Below the pieces are notes generated by a model. The model ran no database searches. It worked only from the letters and a program-made list of their open reading frames with translations, and was not told the DNA's origin. 17,106 bases of DNA from Prevotellaceae bacterium (lineage in GTDB: Bacteria; Bacteroidota; Bacteroidia; Bacteroidales; UBA932): the NCBI GenBank assembly GCA_031284065.1, contig JAITAP010000129.1:1-17106 (forward strand), read 5' to 3'. Of this stretch, positions 1-7,000 are shown piece after piece. A program made the translations under genes and the position numbers. Positions within the stretch are counted from its first letter, which is position 1; each line of letters opens with the position of its first letter.

Positions 1-85
1 GGCGGTTTGCGAACCGCCCCCGCGCCCCCGCCCGTACGCCCCCGCCGGTTTGCCGCTATGCCATTAGCGCCGCCGGTTTGTCGCT

Positions 86-106
86 GAGACGCACGCCGTG
101 CGTCTC
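86..106. repeat. Perfect 10-bp-stem palindrome
   Basis: GAGACGCACG at 86-95 pairs with CGTGCGTCTC at 97-106 around a single central base. This would form a near-cruciform or a tight hairpin. No T-run follows on either strand, so it is not a canonical intrinsic terminator. It resembles dispersed palindromic repeats seen in many environmental bacterial genomes; that comparison is from memory, not a search. Confidence 0.75.
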
Positions 107-146
107 TACTGCGCTTTCGCGGCAATTGGTTGTGCCTCCTCTCCAA

Positions 147-304
147 TTCCCCGTAGGGGAATAATATCAATAGAAAATAGCGACCCTTTTCTCGCCAATA
201 GCCCGTAGGGCTTCAATAGCATCGCCATCATCCATTAATCCCCTACGGGGAATGGGAAAGAGATGATAGCCGTTTTTCTATTGATATTATTCCCCTACGG
301 GGAA
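147..304. repeat. Symmetric inverted-repeat element, MITE- or hairpin-like
   Basis: Bases 147-177 are the exact reverse complement of 274-304 (31 of 31). Inside are four copies of an 11-bp palindromic word, CCCCGTAGGGG or a close variant, at 149-159, 201-211 (GCCCGTAGGGC), 240-250 and 292-302. These are spaced 52, 39 and 52 bp, so they are mirror-symmetric about position 225.5. The rest of the interior pairs only partly. A weaker outer pair, GGCAATTGG at 121-129 and CCAATTGCC at 326-334, continues the symmetry with a small offset. There is no open frame for a transposase and no obvious target-site duplication. It could be a non-autonomous mobile palindrome or an RNA/DNA structural element. 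Confidence 0.8.
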
Positions 305-643
305 CCGAAGCGGAGCTCGGCGTAGCCAATTGCCGCCGGTTTGCCGCTACGCCATTGGCGCGGGGGCGGTTCGCGAACCGCCTGTACGCCGCCCATGCAC
401 CGCTCTCTGCCGCCTGTACACCGCCCGTACGCCCCCGCCCGTCCCCCGCGCCATTGCCGTCGCAATGGTTTGTTGCTTTATGTAAACCCTGCCTGCTGCT
501 GAGGTTGTTTTGTTGCTAAAGTGAGGTGGAAGCGAGGATTTTGAGCGTTGCCGCACTCAACCGTTTTACCTGAACGGCAGAGGCGGTGGCGGGAAATTCC
601 TCCGCTAACCATTAATCACTACTCATTGGGAAAATCGTATTGT

Positions 644-698
644 GTTTGTTCAAGAAAAAATTGTTTGTTCAAAAAAATTGTTTGTTCAAAAAAAATTT
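644..698 (+). repeat. Three tandem AT-rich repeats upstream of the promoter -7 box
   Basis: The word GTTTGTTCAA followed by an A-run begins at 644, 663 and 680, giving three tandem units of 19, 17 and about 19 bp. Each unit carries TTTG, the usual -33 element of Bacteroidota housekeeping promoters. The array therefore offers several alternative -33 boxes, at different distances, to the single -7 box at 701-708. Changes in unit number could alter promoter spacing. Confidence 0.75.
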
Positions 699-708
699 GC
701 TATTTTTG
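677..708 (+). promoter_or_regulatory. Probable Bacteroidota-type promoter for the giant gene
   Basis: TATTTTTG at 701-708 fits the Bacteroidota -7 consensus TAnnTTTG exactly. A TTTG at 681-684, or the overlapping TTG around 678-680, serves as the -33 element with a spacer of about 16-20 bp. It is the best such match ahead of the plus-strand operon. Transcription starting near 715 would give a leader of roughly 340 nt before the coding start at 1054. The assignment rests on consensus alone. Confidence 0.5.
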
Positions 709-790
709 TCAGGAAATTTATTACGACACTTATATAGCACCTATTATAACAACAATATAGCATGAATTGCTACACATTCCGGTACCTGCT

Positions 791-854
791 TTTCAGTTTA
801 AGTAAAACCCTTTCGGTTTCAAAAAACCTTTTCGATTTCAGGAAAACCTTTTCG
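791..854 (+). repeat. Tandem 19-20 bp repeats in the leader
   Basis: Between the probable promoter and the giant gene the words AAAACCCTTTCG (804-815), AAAACCTTTTCG (823-834) and AAAACCTTTTCG (843-854) recur at periods of 19 and 20 bp. They are separated by TTTC-containing linkers; a degenerate earlier unit starts near 790. Parts such as GGTTTC and GAAAACC are complementary, so neighbouring units could pair in RNA. These repeats fall in an open frame (762-1001) with no sign of being a real protein. Confidence 0.65.
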
Positions 855-1053
855 GAGAGAGAGGTAGAATTTACCCCCCCCATGTATTTCTTTGAATATC
901 AATCGATTACGTTGTTTAGTTTGCAGGGTAGAGTTGTCGCGCTTGCCGTGAGAATGGCAGGGAAGAGGGTGGCTCTGTGTTGTATGAATATTTTTAAATA
1001 ACTTATTGTTTTTCTTGAATGTTCATCACTTGATGATTAATATACTATTTACA

Positions 1054-4000
1054 ATGTTTTTGCATAAAACTTTCTTTATACTTAAGCACGGCCTTACGGT
1101 GTTACTCGTTTGCATTGCGTTCGGCGCAGCCGCAAACGGAACACTTTACGGCGCCAAGTATTGTGGCGCTAATGCCACTCCCTTGGTGGCGGGCGGCATA
1201 GGCTCCAAGCTTACGCTCAAGCCAAGACTTGATAAACAAATGATAACGGAAATGGGGAGCTACCCGGAGCAGGGGAAGCCGGATTCATGGCTTGCATACA
1301 ACCCTTACGGAGGAGTCAACGACAACGACAGCATAGATGTGGAAATTGTAGCGAATCCCGATACCGTTGACCGCACCGGATATATATGGCTGAGGAGTAA
1401 AAATGCGGCGGGGACGGAGGCGCTTGACACCATTTACGTTTTCCAGCCCGGGGTGCGGTGCATGGACCCGAAGCAGGGTAACACGGGCAGCGATTTTTTT
1501 GTGGCGTTCATGAGGAACGCGGAAGCCAGCTCTGTTGGGCAGCTTTATCTATACGCTACCTCTGACGTTGCTGCCAACGTTACGGTACTTAACAACAGTA
1601 CGGGTAATTCTATCGGTTCCACCACTATAGTGGCAAACCAAATGAAGTCAATTTACCACGTCTCCGGAAGCGCCGGTACACTTCAAACCTCGCCGGCCTA
1701 CAACTACCGATACCAAGAGCCCCTCAAACGTTCGCTCCGCGTAACGGCAGACCAGAACATATCGCTGTACGCCTACAACCAAGAAAGCACGACCTCCGAA
1801 ATGGCCTGTATTCTTCCGACGGCGGCGCTGAGCGATGAATATTTTGCCCTGTCGTATTCCGGTAACTATGAAAAGCCGGAAGCGCTTATGATTATTGCCA
1901 CCGAAGACGCAACGCTGGTTACCATAACGCCGGCAGATGAAACTTATGGCAAAGGAACTTATAGCGGTACCGGCAACACTACCGGCGCTGACTATAAAAT
2001 CGCCGGCGATCCGTTTACCATAACCCTGCAAGCGGGGGAGACCTACCTCATAAGATCGAAGTCGCGGGGCCGCACAGGTAGCAGCAGCTACTATGTTAAA
2101 CCCGGCCTTACCGGAACGCATGTCAAGTCGAGTAAGCCAATAGCCGTTTTTGGCGGGCACGAGCGAGCCGCTCTGGGTTGCGAAATGAATAGTAACCGCG
2201 ATCACCTGTATGAGCAGCTACTGCCGCTCCGCTCGTGGGGGCAGAAGTACGCTCTTGCTGAGACCTCACAGCCCAACAACATTTACCGAATTGTTGCCGC
2301 CTACGACAACACGACCGTTACTATCACAGACAAAAACGGCCTTGTAAAGACCCTGAAGCTAAACAGGGGCAAGTATGCAGAGGGACAATTCAATTCGAAA
2401 GCAAGTGCACTGTACGGAAACCGAATATCGCCATTCGTCTATATCGAAGCAGACCGGCCGGTGGAGGTTGGGCTGTTTGCGCTGTCAACGGGCTGTACCT
2501 CCCCCACATCATCTATCGCCGATCCTTTTTTGATAGCGCTCGGGCCTGCCGATAGAGGAATATTCAGCGCTACTTTTTCTCCCGTTAAGATAGACAAATA
2601 CAACAATACTTCCCCCCTGCACTACATAACCGTCATAACAGAGCAGCGCTACAAAGACTCGACGAAGCTTTACCACACGGCTTCCGGTATGCCGCCGACC
2701 CTTATGCCGCTGGCATTTGAGGATATGCCCGGTACCCCCTACGCATACGCCTCAGAAGAAGTATACTATCAAGAAAAATTTAACTACCAGCTATCGAATC
2801 CCTACGGCTTTACAGCGTACGCATACGGCTATGGCTACTTGGAGTCTTACGGCTACACGATAGGGGCGCAGCTCGGCGAAAAAATAATGGTAGAAGGCGA
2901 TGGGTCGTCCATCCCCGACAGCGTTATCTACTGCCGCAACGAGCCGTACAGACCCTTTCCAAAATGCGTTGACGGCGGCGATTGCTCAGATCCTGCCAAA
3001 GAGAGGAACCGGTACTACTGGTACAACACTCTGGAGGACTGGTACAACGACAAGCCCCTGCCCGCCCCGCCGGAGATTGACGTCAAGATTGATAGCGCCT
3101 ATACCTACTTTGCCAGCTGGTGGGGCAGGTGCGATATACTCTACCCAAAGCAGGTTGCCATAAAGGTGCTGCCGCTGCCCGCAGTTACCTTTGCCAACGA
3201 CACCGTATGCCTCAGCTCAACCACTACCGACTACGGCGCCAGACCGCTGGGCGGAACGTACACCTATGCAGGAACGAACGCAACGTTTGACCACAGCAAG
3301 GCAACCCCGGGCACGCACAGCGTAACATATACCTACACAAACGAGCGGGGTTGCTCTGATTCGAGAACGGCGATGGTTACGGTGGAAACGCTTGATAAGG
3401 ATCCCTACCTGAGGGTAGTGAGCGGCGATGCTTCGTTTTGCCGGGGGGAGACGCTGGTGCTTGAGGTGGCCAACGCCGTGGGCCGCACTTTTCAGTGGTA
3501 CTACAACGGCGCGCCCATTGACAGCGCCGACAAGAGAACTTACAGAGTAGAGCCTAAGGCAAAAGTGTATGAAACCGGAACGTACTCCGCGCACGTAATT
3601 AACAAAAATGGGTGTATGACTACCGTCGATACCATCGCTACCATATACGAAAAACCGGAAAAACCAATCATTGTTACAGCGTCCGCAGCGGGGTGCGCCC
3701 CCTTTACCTACGAGCTATACGACTATAACTACGTGAGTGCGGCCGGCTACCAATGGTACAAAACCGAAGTTAACGATGCAAACAAGATAGACGGGGCAAC
3801 CGGCGATACGTACAAGGTGTTGGGCGATACTATCGCCGGCAAGCGCCACTTTGTGTACGGCGTAGCAACCAAGGTCCCGGGTCGTTCGATCGACGGCGGC
3901 TGCTGGTCGTACGATGAAATAGACGTGGAGGTGTACGCTCGGGCAAACACGCCGTCCATCTTCCACAAGTACGGAGACGGGGTAACCGTGCCGGTTTGCG

Positions 4001-7000
4001 ACGGCGATTCCGTTAAGCTTACTGCGACCGCCATCAGCGGAAACAGCTACACGTGGCAGTGGTACGCCAAGTTTTCGGATGGGAGTACAAGCAAGTATCT
4101 GACCAGCGAGGAAATCTCCGTAAAGGCCGGCGAGTATTTGGTGGAGAGCACCAGCGAGCATGGCTGTCCGGCGAAAGAAAGGAGCAAGCTGGTGACGGTG
4201 GTAGCCCGCGGAAATCCCGGAAAACCCGTCATTGCCGCCGGCGCGAGCGTTTGCACAGGCGATACCGTGACGCTTATCGCGAGCGCGCTTGCGCCGGGCG
4301 GCGTCACTACAACGTACGACTGGTATGCCGCCACCCAGAGCGGCGCCTACGACCCGATAGATAAGGCAACCGGCGCTACCTACGGGGCAACCGAAAGCGG
4401 AAGCTACGCCGTTCTCGCAACTACCCACCACGGCGATGTGGATTGCTCCTCCCCGTACAGCAACCCGAAGCCCGTTACGATACTGCCCAAACCGTCTCCC
4501 CCCGAAATTAAGGGCAAGACAGACGTTTGCGTTAGCGCAAATAACATTTCGCTGACGGCCTCTGCCGCGTCCGGAAGCGTGGAGATAGAGAGCTATCGGT
4601 GGTACAAAAATGGCGTACATCAGCAGGGTATTATTGGCAACACCTACGCCGCTACCCAAAGCGAGGCTGCAACCATATACAAAGTGGTGGCGTATAGCAA
4701 GGTTGGCAGGTGCATTTCGGACGCAGACTCCGTAACGGTAACCGTCCACAGACCGGAGGTGCTGGCGATTACCGGCGCAAAGGATACGTGCTACGGGCAA
4801 ACGGTAGCGCTCAAGGCTGTAACCAACGTAGTGAATCCTAACGGCTATGTCTGGTACGAAAATGACAAGCTCACAGCAGAAGCCAGCTCATCCTATCTGG
4901 TGCGCGGCAAAGTATCTGAAACAACCAACGGCACGTACTACGTTTACGTAAGCGACCATTATGGGTGTCAGTCGCCAAAAAGCGCCGAGGTAAAGGTAAA
5001 CATACACAAAACGGTAGCATCCCTTACAGTTAATTCGCAGCCCGTATGCGCGGGTGAGGAGCTTACGCTGGAGGCGGCGGGAGCCACCGCGAATCTCTAC
5101 GATTGGTACCTCGAAAAGAGCGGCTCCCGGACTCTCGTAGGTAAAACCACCACGAGTTCCCTCGTCATACCCAAGGCGCAAGACGCCAACGCCGGAAAGT
5201 ACGTGGTGGAAATAGAAAACACCAATGGCTGCAAATCGGGAGGCGAAGGCAACGCTGTGGTATATTCGCTACCTGTAGCGCCAACGCTTCAACCCACCGC
5301 CCTGCATATCTGCTTTGGCGATTCGACGCGGATTTTGGCAAGCTCCAGCACCACTCAGCCTGTGTACGAGTGGTTTTTTAGGAACACCGACAACATTAAG
5401 GTTTCCTTGCCGTCGTCGCTCGAACGGGTTTACCCCAGACAGCCCGGGCGGTACACGGCGCGGGTCAAGGGGCAGGCCGGCTGCTGGTCGGGAGAGAGCG
5501 AAGAGAAGTATATAGAAACCCACCTCAAGCCGGAAGCGCCCACCATATCGAGCCTCCTTTCTTTTACCGATACAATTAAGGTATGCGAAAGCAAAGTTAC
5601 CCCCATTACAGCGTCTGCGGCAGGCGCCAAGTCGTACCAGTGGTACGCCGTTGACCCTGGCGGAAAGAGCTATATCGAGATCTCTGGGGCTACCGGCGCA
5701 ACGTATGACCTGCAAGGGAGCGGGCTTTACGCAGCTAAGGCTTTCATGGAGTACTCTACAGATGGAGCTACGCCGCTGACGTGCCCGTCGGTCTCCTATA
5801 GCGAAATAAAAGTAGCAGAGGTTTACCCGGAGCCTGCTCCCCCTGTCATTTCAGGCAATAGCTCTGCGTGCGCCGGCCAAAAGATTACCCTGACCGCTAA
5901 CACGGCAACCGGCGACCATGTAGCTTCATTCCAGTGGTATAAAAACAGTAAGATGGAGTTTTCTTCCACTACCGCCACCTTTGAGGTTACCGAAATAGCC
6001 AACGCCTCCTATACGGTAGAGGCCATCAGCGATAAGGGCTGCGCCTCTGCCCGTAGCGTTGCCCAAAGCGTCAGCATACGGCGGCCAATAGTGAGCCTTG
6101 CCCAGCCTAAACCCAGCTCCATCTGCTATGGAGGTACGGTAACGCTTACGGCAACCACCAATACCGACCTCAATAGCAAGTACGAATGGTACGAAGGCAA
6201 TACCCCCATACCGGGAGCCACTGCCCTGAGCTACGTGGTGAAGAGCGACGCCACCGCAGTAAATGGCAAGAAAGCAAGCTACTCCCTCTACGTAACCGAC
6301 GAGGGTGGGTGCAAGTCGGCTCAGAGCAATACGGCAACGGTGACCATCAACCCCCTGCCGCCCACGCCTGCCGTTTCTATCACCTCCAGCCCCCATCCCG
6401 TATGCGAGGGCGGCAGCGTTACGCTCAACGCAAGCCCGGCGGGCGAGGGACGCTACCAATGGTACTTCGAAAAAAATGGAGCTCACAAGCCCGTAGGGGT
6501 TGAGTCTAACGCTACGACCCTCTATCTGCCGAACATATTATCAAGCAACGCCGGACCGTACTCGGTACAAATAACCAACGAATACGGCTGCACCTCGGCA
6601 GCCCCCCAACGCGAGGTTAAGGTAAATGCTTCACCCGCAACGCCGATGCTTACGGCAAACCTGACTAACAGCAGCGACTCTGTGCACATCTGCACCGGCG
6701 ATTCGGTTCTACTTACGGCTTTCAGCGCTGATGCAAAGAAGTACGAGTGGTACGTCGGCGCCGGCAGGCTTCCCGACTCCGCCAACCGCTTCTACGCCAA
6801 AATGCCCATCATCTACTCCGTGTGGGGCATAAGCGAGGATGGGTGCAGGTCGAACGCGAGCGATGCAATGACTGTAGGAGTCCACGCCAGACCGGAAAAG
6901 CCGACCATCTTACCTGCGGGTAATATTAGCGTATGCGCCAACGGCTCTACGCCCATTACCGGGCTTGCGGCCAACGCCTCCTCGTACCAGTGGTACTCCG

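Larger units (their letters stand above)
44..361 (+). repeat. 27-bp direct repeat pair (44-70 and 335-361)
   Basis: The 27 bases at 44-70 recur at 335-361 with two differences (T59/C350 and A66/G357). A third, shorter copy of the first half lies at 72-85 with one difference. The repeated words are built around GCCGGTTTG followed by CCGCTA. The pair brackets the 147-304 inverted repeat, so both may belong to one larger composite intergenic element. Function is unknown. Confidence 0.8.
1..633. other. Gene-free, repeat-rich intergenic region
   Basis: No credible gene was found here. The small open frames are composed of GC-rich repeats, lack family resemblance and have no start signal. The stretch holds a 7-bp-stem hairpin at 1-18 whose sequence recurs with one change as a perfect 18-bp palindrome at 365-382. 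It also holds direct repeats (44-70 with 335-361; 30-46 with 423-439), a 10-bp-stem palindrome at 86-106 and a large symmetric inverted repeat at 147-304. The part from about 440 to 633 has no clear structure. Base composition shifts from very GC-rich on the left to AT-rich after about 610, where the promoter region of the downstream gene begins. Confidence 0.75.

Noticed and set aside
147..304. CRISPR array
   Set aside because: The repeated 11-bp words are palindromic, in mirror arrangement, too short and too few, and spacers are themselves partly complementary; no cas genes.
347..760. Two small open frames (minus 347-556, plus 548-760)
   Set aside because: They consist of GC-rich intergenic repeats or the AT-rich tandem array; low-complexity translations with no domain.
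762..1001. 79-codon open frame between the promoter and the giant gene
   Set aside because: It runs through the tandem 19-20 bp leader repeats, has no family resemblance, odd composition and no clear ribosome binding site. It is better explained as leader.
3715..4800. 361-codon minus-strand open frame inside the giant gene
   Set aside because: An antisense shadow of the Ig-repeat coding sequence; the plus frame is continuous with clear domain periodicity.
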